A stretch of DNA of 64,000 bases from Topomyia yanbarensis (GCF_030247195.1 NC_080672.1:189704471-189768470), one strand, 5' to 3'; shown: positions 46,785 to 62,975, counted from the stretch's first letter. Notes: generated by a model not told the origin, from the letters alone. Numbers and translations: made by a program.

Positions 46785-49010
46785 TATTATAATAGATATT
46801 CAGTATTCGAAGAAGTTTCTTGTGAACGAGTGTAGAACGACTCTGTTTCAACTTACTTGAAGTCAGCGGCGTAGCCATAAATTCGGATTGGTGGGGGTTT
46901 GGTGAAAATCGAACTGTCCAAACGGCATAATTCCGAAACCATAATTTTTTAAATTTATGCAGAATTGATTCTTCATAAAATAGTAACAGAGTTCGTGTCT
47001 TTTAGCGAATTTGTTGAGACTTTATTGCAGACATCAATATTAACCTGAGTAAATTCGGCATAAATACTTCTTGGACGATATAACGTCAAAATTGTTTTAT
47101 CAAATGATGTGCTGTTTAACGTTTATAAAACGCTTCGATTATACTAAACTTTCAAAATTGGCGGTTTCAAAATGATGCTATCTTGACCTTAAATTACTGT
47201 TTTTGAACATTTGACCTATACATATAATTGGTCATACAAAAAAAATCAAATTCTCATCAAAACGCCATTTTTCATAAATTTCTCTCTACATTCAAAAAGT
47301 GTCATCCTCGTTATTAATCATATTACGTGTTTGTCACAACTCGACGCAATAAAACCCTGTTTTAATCCACCTAGTGGTGCAATTGTGCCTTTCTCATTTG
47401 TCCAGACTACGATTCCATGGCTGGTTATGTTGAATACAATGGTGTAAATGTATATTACATATGAGCAACCTAAAATAAAAGTCACAAGGATAGAACATGC
47501 TTCGCAAAACCCGTTTCAAACAATAAAATATAAAATCCGAAATAAACTTCAAGCATAAAAATCGGACAGAAATTCGTCAGCCTAAGAATCGCTTAAAAAG
47601 TTTTCACCCACAAAACTCGCCAAGGATGAACCTCCAGTATAAAATCGTTTTAAAATAAATAAATCGCTCGTAAGAGCATCCGTATATCTTGATGTTCAAG
47701 ATTAAAAGACGGCTAAAAAAAGCTACATTGTAAGAATCTGATATATTTCTTTCCGGTTCTTTTACTGAAAGTTTTTTTATCCGACTCTTACAAAGAAATG
47801 TCCCAGTCCGATTTTTATGCTTGAAGTTTATATCCGGTTTTTATATTCTAATATATTTGAAACGGGTTTTACGAAGCATGTTCTGTCCTTGAGACTTTTA
47901 TTTTCGGTCGCTCATTTTCAGTACGATTTGCACATACATACAATGGATCGACAGCCACGATCTTGAGATACTACTACTGAAATATCGCTTGAAACCAGCG
48001 GCGGATCAAGGAGGAAGATTCGGGAGGTCCGAGCCCTGCCGAAAATTTTCAACTTGTCGAGAAATTTTAAACTAGTTTTAATTTTAAAGTAGCAACCCCT
48101 TACTGCATGCTCCCTCCGGGCCGTGATGATTGACGATTTTTAGAGTGAAATCACAACGTTTCATGCATTTTAAAGTCACTTGGCATCAAAAATACAAATT
48201 TTATTTTGAAATTTTCCCTTTGAAAATTTTTCATTTCAGTTTATATGGGAATTTGCTGTGTGGTCGCACTCTTCAACCCGTAGCTCTGGAAACGAAAGTC
48301 CAATCAATGAAAAATTCAATGGCAATGCGCAAATCGGTCCAGCCATCTCTAAGAAACAGAGATGGCTGGACCGATTGTTATGCTGAATGAGAAAGGCAAA
48401 AACATTTTCAGCAAATGCTGAAAGTTATGCAATGTTTTGGTGAGCAGTTCTATGTTCCATAGACATTGAATCAACTTCGCTTCCTAATAAATAAAGAACC
48501 TTATTACGGCACATCTCTTCAAAAGCGAGCTCAATATGAAAGGTAATCTGAGGATTATGATTGATTTCAGAACTCTGGAGTTTTCAGGGAGGTATTTGAT
48601 ATTGATGTTATTAGACAACTGTGGAATCAGGACCAATATATCAGTTACATATCAGGATCCCATTCCGACAATTTTTCAAAAGTCCTCATGATGTTTACAA
48701 CAACAGGTTATCAATGTACGGACCAGATCATTCTTATTGTAATAAAGTTTTCTCTACGGCTACGCCGATGCTTGGAGTTATTTATTTCGCTTTTCATTTT
48801 CCGATATGTTTTAGATCAATCCAATGGTTCTAAGTTAGAAAAATTGCAGTCAGAATGTTCGCGTGAATGGACATGTTTGCACTGATAAGTTATCAAGTTC
48901 CTTCCAGACAACTTGTAATTGTTCGGTGATTATTTCTAGCGGTTGTAGATAGAAGAATGAAATGCAAAATTCGTTTTATCGAAATAATGTTTGGCTTATT
49001 TAAATGGATT
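46785..49010 (+). repeat. Left arm of a 2.3-kb inverted duplication
   Basis: The arm is the inverse of 54480-56776 over its whole length, including an F1 copy (47351-48402) and the X repeat at the outer edge. Several hypothetical peptides are therefore duplicated on opposite strands. The inner end is interrupted at 49010 by a 3.5-kb insertion. Confidence 0.85.
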
Positions 49011-49734
49011 GTGAATGGCAACAAGGTTACAAAATCGAATTTATTCATGCGAAGTCACATACACGCGAGCACACGTGACAAACACGTCAACATAGGAAGT
49101 CTTAGGCTCTTCGCGATCATCTACGCACACCTACGTTCGCGATCGCACAAACTTTATAACAGTCCGGTAACAATGTGAACGTCATAGTACTTACGAAATT
49201 ATCATGAATCGGTCACGTCCGGCAATCTTTACCCTTCATTCTAGCAACTTGGGCCCATACATTCAGTTTATACCTATCACAAAATAAAGCTCATATCCAC
49301 TAGACAACACGTTCCATGGCTACATGACTGGGAGCTCTTGTGATATGGAAGAACCCACTTTGTTCTAGAATCTGAACCGTACACGAAAAATTAAGTATCA
49401 GATTCACGGTTCGCACGCGATCATTCTAGAACACACGCGAATATGCGAAAGGCAAACGGCTTTAATATAGAATTTGCAGACGCGAAGTTACATACACGTT
49501 AGCACACGCGACATACAAACGCACACGTGATCGAACACGTTAACGTACATATGCTCGAGCCCTTCGCGGTGATACACGCGATCGCGAAGTCCCTACGCCC
49601 GCACACACCTGAACCGTACAATAAATATATTCAGAATCACGACACGCCACAATTGGCCTAAAGCAGGGTTCTAGTGGGCGCCATTCCTGAGCAAATGGAA
49701 AATCCACAGAAACACCATCTCATGGTCCGAATAA

Positions 49735-50180
49735 AAGATGGGTGTTTCCCCCTACAATACCCCAAAAACTACCCCCACTAGCATGGGTGCTGGAAATGGG
49801 ATCCACCCATGAAATATCCCATAAAATAACCATAGCTTCCAAAGACGAGGACCATGGGCATGGTCCATTGAACCCATCAAAACACTGTGATTCAGTATTG
49901 TGGATTATAACGATAGACCATGTGAACTACCATTAATGGACCATTGGTTATACCATTGAACGACCATAAATTCCTCTATAGTAGGACCACATATAGTCCT
50001 TAACTAGACCATCCATTGCCCTATTATTAAACCATACATTGTACCATTACCAAACCATACAATATCCTTTCACTAGACCATGATTTACCCCACTGAACTA
50101 CCACGACTTCTACCATATGTAACCCATAATTCGCCCCATAGGTTTACCATACATTACACCACAATTTTCCCATTGCTTAC
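49735..50180. repeat. CCAT-rich degenerate repeat tract
   Basis: ACCAT, CCATT or CCATA recurs every 10-20 bp on the plus strand with no fixed period and strong strand asymmetry. No frame is maintained. Confidence 0.5.
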
Positions 50181-50919
50181 ACAATTAAAGAACTTCAATT
50201 TTTTCCTACACACTGTCAAGTGTCGTGTCGAAAATGTTTGATTGGCAACAATGACGTAATGAATGTAATGCTCAAACTTGTACTTGTTATTGCAAGTTCA
50301 TACTCTGATGAGTCAACGTTAAAAGACCAAAGGAATTTGAATTCGAAACATTACTCTTGATAGAATGATTACCTGTATTATATAGCGGCCCTGGACATTT
50401 CAGGTTATTCAGTTCACAGAAAGAAGTTCTACAAACAGCTTAACGTATGATAAAAGTTGAACGTATGGAGAAAAGCGCCAGTTTTATCTCCTTTACTCTT
50501 GGTGCCTAGATAATTGATGAATTTATCTCTTACGGAATATGGAAAATCTCTTTGTAATAAAGAAAATCATGCAAACCGAATCTCAATCCATTAAACTTCA
50601 AGTGTGCTCGGTAGCATATTCCTATAGGTGTATGAAGAATGTGTTCAATTTCACATCCGTTTTATTTATATAGAACTGTTATTAAACCGTAAAAAAAATT
50701 TGATGATCACGTTTAGAATGAGGTAAAATAATTGCTAGAAAAACCAACAACCTAAATGCTGCTGTTGAAAAATTAACTGTGGTTTCTCGTCTCTGTGTGT
50801 CCCAGTACAGTTGCGATGAAAAATCACAGGTATTTTTTAAAAGTAGCATTCGAATAGGTTTTCTAGAAACTATTTTGCATAATTCGAAACATGATGGACG
50901 TGAAGATAAGCACATTTTT

Positions 50920-51200
50920 ACATTTCTTATAAAAGAAATGTATAGAATTCGTTCAAACTTTCAAGATTTTTTCCGAGGCCCGGAGGGCCGTCTTATATAC
51001 CAATCGACTCAGCTCGATGATTTGGGACAATGTCTGTGTGTGTCTGTGTGTGTGTATGTAACGGACAAATTCTCATTCGTGTTTCTCAGCAATGGCTGAA
51101 CCGATCTTATCCAAACCAATTTTAAATGAAAGAACTAAAAAACAGTATGAACGCTATTAATTTGTTTTTGATTCTGATGTTTAGTTTCCAAAGTATGAAT
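50920..51200 (+). repeat. F2 dispersed repeat fragment
   Basis: ACATTTCTTATAAAAGAAATG, then CGAGGCCCGGAGGGCCG, a TGTG microsatellite and 'ATTCTCATTCGTGTTTCTCAGC'. Other F2 copies are 52850-53370 (inverted) and 60005-60349 with 62971-63145 (inverted, split). Confidence 0.65.
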
Positions 51201-51204
51201 GTTT

Positions 51205-52480
51205 GAATGTGACCGGCGACGACTGGGTGCTATCAGCCTTCTGCCAATAGTAGCAGAATGAGAGGGTGCGAACAGATCTAGCGGAGAAAACAATACCGTA
51301 AAAATGAATAGTTGTTGGGAAATCAGCTCCAATAAGACTTTAATTTGACTAGTATCGATGATCGCGGGTCAATACGCACTGAAAATTCGCCGCGTCTGTT
51401 TTAATGAATCTAATTTCAAGTTTCGTTATTGGTGGCAAGCCCGTGCATCAGGTTAACGATCCTCTGTATTTCCCTTTAATGTTCGATATAATCGTTCGTA
51501 TACGTGTATTTCGCAAACAATACGATATTAGAAATAGGAAATACTTTCGTTGATTTATAACATCTCGAGCTATCATAACTCTTTGTGTGTATAACGTGTT
51601 ATCACTCGGTAGTTTGCAACCCAAAAAATATATTGTGGAGAAGGTATAGCGAAATTAGTCTAAATAATGTCGCAATAAATAGTAATCCGGCCTATTATGC
51701 AGATAAGATTAGCTTTTCTAGGCAATACTCCCACGATAGGTTGTGTGGAGTTGAAATTGCTTTTGTTTAGAAAATAGGATACTCTCGGTAGCCGGCTACC
51801 CAGAGTTTAAAAAGAACCAAAAACTAAACAAGATCTTTTTCGAGCGATCGTGTTCTCGAAAACTTACTAAACTACTACCTAATAAACTATGTACAGGTCG
51901 CATCGCTTGCATGGAGCGAATCCTAGAACACCAACTTCGCGACACATATGGAAGAGTCTGATTAACCTTCTGTATAAGATTCCTCATTTTATTCAAACGA
52001 TCGCCGCACCACCGATAGAAACCACGAAAAAAATCGTCGCGTGATTGAATATTATTACGAAATATAAGCAGTGCTCCTTATAGCCGGCTTTTCGGAGTTC
52101 AAGTTGCTTATTTTGCTAATCGTATTAATACAACAAATGATAAATTTCCCAAATTCTCGGCAGCCGGCTGCCCAGAGCAATTATTACAAGATAACGCAAT
52201 TGGCACACTTACTAACAACTCTCCTATTCCCGTGATACATGTGGAGATGCAGAGGATTCCTCGGTCTCTAGTAGCAACATGTATCGGACAAACATTCCTT
52301 CCTTTCCCAGAAGATCTGCATTCGGACGTGGCCGGCGTCGGTATTGATCAGCATGTAGGGATCAGAATAGATTGTACAATGTGGCTCATCATGTTATTCC
52401 CAAACATGTTGTTCCAATGAACATTTTGCAACCTAATTTGGTTCTGGTCAATAACGGAGTAGCAACTACGGGCGATCTCT
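51205..52480 (+). repeat. Diverged Y-related LINE segment, sense plus
   Basis: 51205-51975 is the inverse of 12330-11580. Beyond that it diverges but keeps AGCCGGCT-type motifs and ends in the TTATGC tail rather than CAACG. Confidence 0.55.
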
Positions 52481-52544
52481 TATGCTTATGCTTATGCTTA
52501 CGTTTATGCTTATGCTTATAATGTTTGGCTTATTTAAATGGATT

Positions 52545-53370
52545 ATTACTATATTGAACAATAAATAGGCGACAAAGGGTAATCCACAAACAACAAGCCA
52601 TAACTGTTAAAGTATTCAAAATATATATTCCATGTCTTCAGAAAAGATATTCGCAAAAGTAAGAGCTACAAATTTGTTGAAGACATCATTTCAATACAAT
52701 CACTTCCGAGAAAATTTATGAAAATATTTCACTCGTAGGGGGATTAATCAGCAAAAGCACAATACCAAAAGAAAGGGCATATTACCTCCATTAAATTCTC
52801 CGAAGATGCTATTGACCTAAAATTAGCCGTTTTGGCGTTAATAATACATTACATGTTTTTGGTTATATTTCTGGCAATGGGAAATGATAAAAATTTTTCG
52901 TCCGTATTTAATGTTAAATATCTCTTTTGATAATAGTCCGATTTTAACAATCTATAGCTTGTTCGAAAGGTATTCGTTGAAACTGTGTAATAATATATAA
53001 TGCGTTAATCTATGTTGTCAATTTCGGCAGATTATTTAAAAAATACTGCAAAAAACGCCATGCATTCATATCTTGGAAACTATACATTATAATCAAAAAC
53101 AAATTAATAGTGTTCTGTCTGGCTGATAGGTCTTTCATTTAAAATTGGTTAGGATAAGATCGGTTCGGCATTTGCTGAGAAATACGAATGAGAGTTTGTT
53201 CGTTACATACACACACAGACAGACACACACAATCCGACACACGCACACACAGACATTGTCCCAAATCATCGAGCTAAGTCGATTGGTATAAAAGACTCGG
53301 CCCTCCGGGCCTCGGAAAAAATCTTGAAAGTTTGAGCGAATTCTATATATTTATTTTATAAGAAATGTAA
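52545..53370 (-). repeat. Arm fragment followed by F2 repeat
   Basis: The first ~400 bp match the inverted repeat 42941-43626. The rest is an inverted F2 copy with a CA/CACACAGACAGA microsatellite and CTCGGCCCTCCGGGCCTCGG. Confidence 0.6.
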
Positions 53371-54011
53371 AACTCTCGAAACCCGTTAGGGAAAATCATT
53401 ATCATTACAGGAATTTTCTTTTTCACAAAACTTTTCGATAACCTTCCGTCACTTTTATTAAAAATTGTCAAATACTTTATAATTTACATAATGTGATTAG
53501 GAACAGTTATTTAAGAGGCTTTTGTAAAATTGTGTAGGAAAAGCTGAAAATTTATGAATTTTCTCTACCTGCAACATATAAACCCTTAAGTATACCAATT
53601 AATTTAGGATACCTTTTTAACATAAACTATCGCACAAATGCGAATAGGTTCGCTGAATTTTGGAAGAAGTCGATAAAATAACCCCTTAAAAACTATATAA
53701 AAATTAGTGTAGTTCGATGCAATTGAAAGAAAATATCCTCAAAAAATGGAATGTACCTGTTACTGTGAATAATAAATGCAGTAAAGACCCGTTTTTATCA
53801 TCTCCATGGTGTATTTCAGGCTGACAAAATGGGGACATTAACTAAATAGCGATATTTTTTTCTTCATAATAAGCTGAAGCTGTTAAAATAATCTCCCCTT
53901 CCCTTGATGTAGTCTAACAACTATTTCTGATTATTTAATATAGTCTTGTAGCGCAAAATATTAAAAAAATGATTTTTTTTTATTTTTGCATATTGCAACA
54001 TGGTCAAGAAA

Positions 54012-56776
<2,765 letters not shown>

Positions 56777-57129
56777 CATTGAAAACCCGATTTTATCAGC
56801 CACATATGAACATATGTTTGATGGGATCTAGCAGACGAACAAGACTGAATTCGAGTACATCCTTTCTTGAGTATGATTTCCTTATCATGAAGATGGAAAT
56901 ATGCAAAAATAGAAAGTTCATCTTTTTTTAAATTTTATGCTAGAAAACCCCTTTAAAAAAAATATATTAAATAATAAGAAATAGTTATCAGACTACATCA
57001 AGGGATGGGAAGAATATTTTAACAACTTCAATTTATTATAAAGAAAAGGGAAATTGCCCGATTTAGTCAATGTACCCATTTTGCCAGCCTAAAATACACC
57101 ATGAGACTGATAAAAACGGGTCTTTATTG
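56777..57129 (+). repeat. Repeat 'X', copy 3
   Basis: A 353-bp core with the same inverted ends and TA flanks as copy 1. Overall similarity to copy 1 is very high. Confidence 0.65.
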
Positions 57130-57659
57130 TATGTATCCCACGTTAATAATCTTCCAAAATTTGGCGAACCTATTCCAACTGATTGGTATACTTAAATGTT
57201 TATATGTTGCAGATAGAGAAAATACTGAAATTTTCAGCTTTTTTCTCACACAGTATTACAAAAGCTTAGTGAACATTTAACCCTAATAAATTTGTGAATA
57301 TTATGAACTATTTGAAATTTTTTAATAGTTGTATTTTTTATTTAACCGTGATTTTTTAATAAATATTGACCGTCGTTTCAAAACGCAGATTATTTTTCAC
57401 GGCTTGCGGTGAGCACAATCTCTCGAATTGCTGAGCTGAAAATGATGGAATAGAAGTTTATTTTTAGTATTCTTTACAGATTTAACTCGCCGGGCAAATG
57501 GCTCTGAATGAGACCCGCTGGTGCCTTAAGACGATTTCGCTAGATTTTCAGAGCATTGTGCACCCAGTGCTTTAACGCAAGTGACGGAAGGTTACCGAAA
57601 AGTTTCGTGAAAATGAAAATTCCAGTAATGATGATGATTTTCACAAACGGTTCGGTTTC

Positions 57660-60050
57660 GAGAGGTTTTCGTTTGTTCTTTGGCGTTAGGATTAGCCATA
57701 ATAATTCAAATCAATGATACTACTGGGATGGCACTTTTAGAAAAAGTCGATGTCGAAGTAAAGTTTTTGAACTATGCACGCATGCACTTCATAGGTAGCG
57801 ACATAAGGAGTTGCGATTTCAATTCTTAATTCTCAGTCGCGTTGGAAATTTGAGTAGAGTATAAACTTCAAATCGATTCAAAAAAAATTTCGATTTTTTT
57901 GGCTCAGCACAATATATAACCCCTTTAGGAAAATTCAATTTTCCCACCACAATGCATTGATTGAGGAATTTAGATATTTTATTAACAGAGCCTTAGCAAT
58001 AATTCGTTTGAATGTCTATTTTATGGGTCATTTTTTCGTTTTCGTATTGATTTGGTTTGAGATTTCTAGCACTGATGTTCTCCCATGCTGATTTCAGCGA
58101 TTCTCTGAGTCCTGCCACTATCCCATGTAGTATGTGTTATCAAAAATATCGCGAAGAATCAAGTTCTAAATGTTCTCAAACGATATAAAATCCGAAGAGA
58201 GTGATAAGAGTTATAAGAAATGTCTCATCACACTGTTAGGTGGATTAAAAGCGTTTTTTATTTGTTCTTTGGCATTAGAAGTAGGGATAAAAATTCAGAT
58301 CAAAGATACTACTGGGAAGTCATTTTTAGAAAAAGTCGATATCGAAGTAAAGTTTGAACTATGAACGCATGCGCTTCAGAGGTAGCGAGATATCAAGAGC
58401 TGAAATTTCAGTGCTTAGTTCTCAGCCGCGTTGGGAATTTGAGTAAAAGCTATTGTGTATGAACTTCAAATCCATTCGAAAATTTGGTTTTAGAATTTTT
58501 TAACTCAGCACAACATATATAACTCCTTTAGGACAATTCAGTTTTCCCTACACAATCCATTTATTGAAGAATTTATATATGTTATTAACGGAGCATTGGC
58601 AAATATTCGTTTGTATTTCTAGTTTATGGGCCATTTTTCCGCTTTTCCATTGATTTGGTTTAACCTTTGAGATTTTTTTTTTCTTTTTTTTTTAAATAGC
58701 CCGCCTCTTACCCCCACACTAAAAAGCTCACAAACGAAGCCCCCTGGTAGTGGACACATCAAGAAGAATCCTTTTAAGGGTCCCATCGTAGTTTTGCAGG
58801 AAGCTCATAATAATTTAAGTTTATTTATTACTAATTGCTAGAAAAAATGCACTTATCAATTGTTTTTATTAAAAAAATGTTAACCAATTATAGCTAAAGG
58901 AATAAGCTCGATTGGTGGTGAACGAAGTTTATATTAAAAATTTATTGCACTGATATTGTCCTATGCTAATTTGAGCGATTCTCTGAGTCCTGCCACTATC
59001 CCTTGTAGTATGTGTTATCAAAAACATCGCGAAGCAACAAGCTCTAAATGTTCTCAATCGATATAATACCCAAAGAAAGCGATAAGGGGCCATACACTAA
59101 TTACGTAAGGGCATATGGGGAGAGGGGGAGTTTCAAAATATCTTACAAATTCTTATCTGAGGGGGAGGGAGGGTTTGTCCTTTCTTACGTAATATCATAA
59201 AACAAGTTTAAAAAATTAAATCCATAAGGAAAATATTCTTTTTAATAACTAATAAGAAAAGGGAACTATTTTCATTTGCACCATATAATCCTTGTATATC
59301 AAACAATATGAGTAATTTTTTGGCTCTTGGTTGTACATTGTTCTGTCGGGAACTGGAGTCACAATATGCCTTACAAGTTAAGAAGTGTTGATACCCTTCG
59401 TGTTGTTAGACCGACTTTGTTCTTTTCAAACGTTCGATTCAAAAACGGGAGGCATCTGGAAAATGTTGTAACATGCGATTGTCAAAGATTTTGGATGTCG
59501 TATATTTCCAGAGTGTGAACTGTATTTTAATTCAAGAAAATTCGAAGATGGTTAACTCGGAGCTATGCGTACGATAAGCGTCACAGCTGGAACTCAGAAT
59601 AAATTCATGCCAGAAGAGGTTATAAACTCTTTTAAATTCTACATCACAAGAAAATAGATTCAAAGGAAGTGGAATATAGCAAAGCGGATCATGTGGACCA
59701 AATTGGAGTTACTGAATATCTGACAACAGTTATTCTTTCTACTGGGCGAGATTGGCATGCAATTAAAATTCTGCAGATGATTACAGTTAAATTTTGTCAT
59801 GAGTTTTCTTGTAATAATTCTATACATATCGTTTTCGCTATCTTATCATTTGATGAATTAACAATTCGATTTTTTAATTACGATAATCATGATAAGATCT
59901 TATCATGATCTCAATCTTACGAACTCTTATCTGGGGTGAGGGGGAGGTTGAAAAGCTCTAAAAAAGCCTTATGTAATTAGTGTACGGCCCCTAAGAGTTA
60001 TAAGAAATGTATCATCACACTGTTAAATGGATTAAAAGCGTTCTTGGTTT
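57660..60050. repeat. Direct duplication of a ~600-bp unit (second unit interrupted)
   Basis: Unit 1 (about 57660-58258) and unit 2 (about 58259-60050) share the blocks GATACTACTGGGA, TTAGAAAAAGTCGAT, 'CTCTGAGTCCTGCCACTATC' and a GGTGGATTAAAAGCG end. Unit 2 contains a Harbinger-type element (59086-59991). The unit ends resemble the F2 terminus. Confidence 0.6.
59086..59991. mobile_element. Harbinger/PIF-type element, 906 bp, TAA duplication
   Basis: Inverted ends GGGGCCATACACTAATTACG pair over about 25 bp. TAA flanks both sides (59083-59085 and 59992-59994). Empty site at about 58206. Two short plus-strand frames (59327-59518 and 59669-59908) lie inside without recognisable DDE or Myb domains, so it is non-autonomous or decayed. 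Confidence 0.8.
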
Positions 60051-60354
60051 TATTTGTGGGTATGAGAAATGATAAATTTTTTTCGTACATGTTAAATGTT
60101 CAATATCTCTTTTGATAATAGTCCGATTTCAACGATCTATAGCTCGTTCGAAAGGTATTCGTATAGGCTGTCCAAAGATATCTAAGATGGGTATCTATGT
60201 CGTCAATTTCGGCAGATAATTTAAAAAAAACTGCAAAAAACGCCATTTTTGCACATTCAATCATTCATATCTTGGAAACTAAACATCAGAATCAAAAACG
60301 TGCCATTTAAGCCGATATATTCTGATTCATTTAGAATTAGTTTGGATAAGATCG

Positions 60355-62970
60355 CACTATGGGTCACAAGGGCGGTTTTTCGGTACAAAAATCAATAACT
60401 CCCAAACCGTTCATTTTAGAGAAATTATGTCTGAGAGAATATTTTTGGAAATTAAATTGGTTTTCTTTTAAAGTAAAATGTAACTAGGGTGGTCCTCTCG
60501 AACATTCTTTTCGAAAAATATTTTTCGAATTAAATGGTGTAGCAAGGTACTTACTTCAGCAAAGTTGTAGAAAAATGTTTTTTAAGTAACATTTTCAAAT
60601 GCATCAAAGTTATAGCATTATCGGTTTTCATACTATAATTATTTTTCTTCTTTAACCTAGGGTGTTTCTGAAAAAGTCAGTTTTTTAACTATAACTTTTT
60701 AAGTAGTTAGTCTATCTTAATACTCTCTATGAAGCAATTTTAGTACTTTTCATTGCACATAATTTTTCTGAAGAATGTGAATCGATATCATTTTTCGTTA
60801 TCGAGTTACGATCATTTTTTTAAACAAAAATGATAGTTTTCAATGACCTCTAACTCAGAAGGTTGCAAAAAGTAGCAGCTAAATTTGTACTTTTTCGAAA
60901 GTGCATCAAAAATACTATAAAGTATCTCAAAATCAACTTTTGCTTTTTTATCCTTCAGCGAAAAATGTTGACTTCAACATTATGATCAAATGACATCAGC
61001 TTACGGCTGTTTTTAACCCTCTCATTCCCAACTTTTTTCTAGTGCATGTAGGGTTTCAAAAATATTTTTCCTTGAAAACGGTTGGATCAAGAAACACGAA
61101 AAGCCTATTTCCATAAAGATAGGTGCTTCCATGGCAGTGCTAGAAGCTGGTCAATTTTGTCCTTGTAATGCTCAATGCAATTCTCCTAGAATAATTACAA
61201 TAGTCCAATTACGTAGAAAACGTAGCCAACGACAGTCTTAATTGATAAGTTTTATCAGTTTTCAATAATATTGCACCATAACGAAGATATATGAAAAAAT
61301 CACTTTCCGTCGTCAACGTAAACTATCCCTGGCAGCTCTGCTCCATCGGAATCCAATCAGACTAATTGCAATAACTTCAGTTCTAGAGCTGATCCTTGTA
61401 ACTGTTAATACTAAAATTAAAGGCAATAATCACATTAATGAGCCTTACTTGTTTTTGTGAGCAAATCTCGCCTCAATCAAAAGTTCTACCTGTTCAAAAA
61501 CGTTGTTATCCACAAACAACATGGGCATGAATGGGTTAAGCGCCTGGTCATCGCCATTTAGCACCTACTTTGCTAGATCAAAAAGTCGAGTCGAGGTTTA
61601 AATGATTTTTTGAGCTTGTCAAATATATGTACACAAATATTGAAAACGTTAGGCTCAGGCAGATATTTATATTACTATTCTACATAACTATTTTACTATA
61701 ATCGACATCATCATAATTATTATAATCACAATCATCCACATCATCAGCATCGTCGTCGCTATAGTTATCTGAATCGTGTTTCTTTTCCCAAAGATTAAGT
61801 TTCCTTTTCCTTTTCAAGCACAATTCATGCACTCGGTTTTTTGGACATTATATAAACAGTATAAAATGTAGAGCATGTTACTTTAAAAAGCGAATGAATT
61901 AAGGATTACCCTTCATTCTGTTCTGAGTAAGCGACGAATTTATGTGAATGCTGGTTTGGGAGGAAGTGCATTTTTTTGGAGTTGTTAACAGCTTCTCAAA
62001 ATATTTCGAATTTTTATCGAGCACTTTCGTCTCAATTTGATGACTGTCTTTCCAAAATTGATCAAACCTTTTACATGTTTTAATTGCTACAGCTTTTGCA
62101 TTCCGAGCGAAATTCTTTTTTTCATTTTCTCCCACATCAAATGATCTCATAATTTTCTCAAACCCAGCCTTTATTTTATTTCTATCTTCACCTTTGGTCA
62201 CTTTCCAGAGATCGAATGATTTTCTTTTATCCATTTTAACGGAACTAATAATACAAAGCACTACACGCATTCATCAAAGCAGTCGTCGGCTACTGCGATT
62301 CGATACATGAATGGGATTGATACCAATTAAATTGTCACGACTCGTGGTGTTGTTGTTTATATATGACATCGAAAGACAAAAAAGCAAAAGTTGATTTCGA
62401 GATATTTGATAGTGTTTTTTATGCATTTTCGAAAGAGTACAAATTTAGCTGCTACTTTTTGCAACCTTCTGAGTTAGAGGTCATTGAAAACTATCATCTT
62501 TATTTAAAAAAAATGATCGTAACTCGATAACGAAAAATGATATCGATTCACATTCTTCAGCAAAAACATGCGCAATGAAAAGTACTAAAATTGCTTCATA
62601 GAGAGTATTAAGATAGACTAACTACTTAAAAAGTTATAGTTAAAAAACTGACTTTTTCAGAAACATCCTAAGTTAAAGAATAAAAATAATTATAACACGA
62701 AAACCGATAGTGCTATAACTTTGATGTATTTGAAAATGTTTCTTGAAAAACATTTTTCTACAACTTTGCTGAAGTATCTTGCTATACCATTTCGTTCGAA
62801 AAATAATTTTTCGAAAAGAATGTTCGAGAGGACCACCCTAGTTACATTTTACTTTAAAAGAAAGCCAATTTAATTTCCAAAAATATTCTCTCATACATAA
62901 TTTCTCTAAAATGAACGGTTTGGAGGATATTGATTTTTGTACCAAAAAACCGCCCCTGTGACCCATAGTG
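60355..62970. mobile_element. Transib-like element with ~600-bp terminal inverted repeats
   Basis: Termini CACTATGGGTCAC and the inverse fit the Transib consensus CACWATGG. A 5-bp duplication GATCG flanks it (60350-60354 and 62971-62975), the size typical of Transib, and the F2 repeat is continuous across the empty site. Arms 60355-60957 and 62371-62970 are inverse copies at high identity, enclosing 1.4 kb with one small minus-strand gene. No Transib/RAG1-like transposase of ~700 residues is present, so it is non-autonomous. Confidence 0.82.
61680..62234 (-). CDS. Small cargo protein inside the Transib-like element, possibly two exons
   Basis: ATG at 62234 (an in-frame ATG also at 62270) starts a Lys-rich, helical peptide ('MDKRKSFDLWKVTKGEDRNK', 'RFDQFWKDSH') that stops at 61899. 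A GTAATC donor-like site at 61909 and a CCGAG acceptor at 61832 would splice out 78 nt and join, in frame, a second open stretch: 'ELCLKRKRKLNLWEKKHDSD' followed by an Asp-rich acidic tail, ending at TAG 61680-61682. The acceptor has a weak pyrimidine tract, so splicing is only suggested. The basic patch before an acidic tail looks nuclear. I do not recognise the family; it is not a transposase. Confidence 0.45.
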
Positions 62971-62975
62971 GATCG

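Larger units (their letters stand above)
49011..52517 (+). mobile_element. 3.5-kb insertion with 27-bp target duplication and (TTATGC)n tail
   Basis: A perfect 27-bp repeat flanks it (48984-49010 and 52518-52544). The empty site is seen inverted in the right arm near 54470. The right end is a TTATGC hexamer array (52482-52517), like a LINE 3' tail. Contents in order: two CACACG-rich segments (49035-49640), a CCAT-rich segment (49735-50180), an F2 fragment (50920-51200), and a Y-related part (51205-52480). It may be composite. Confidence 0.65.
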
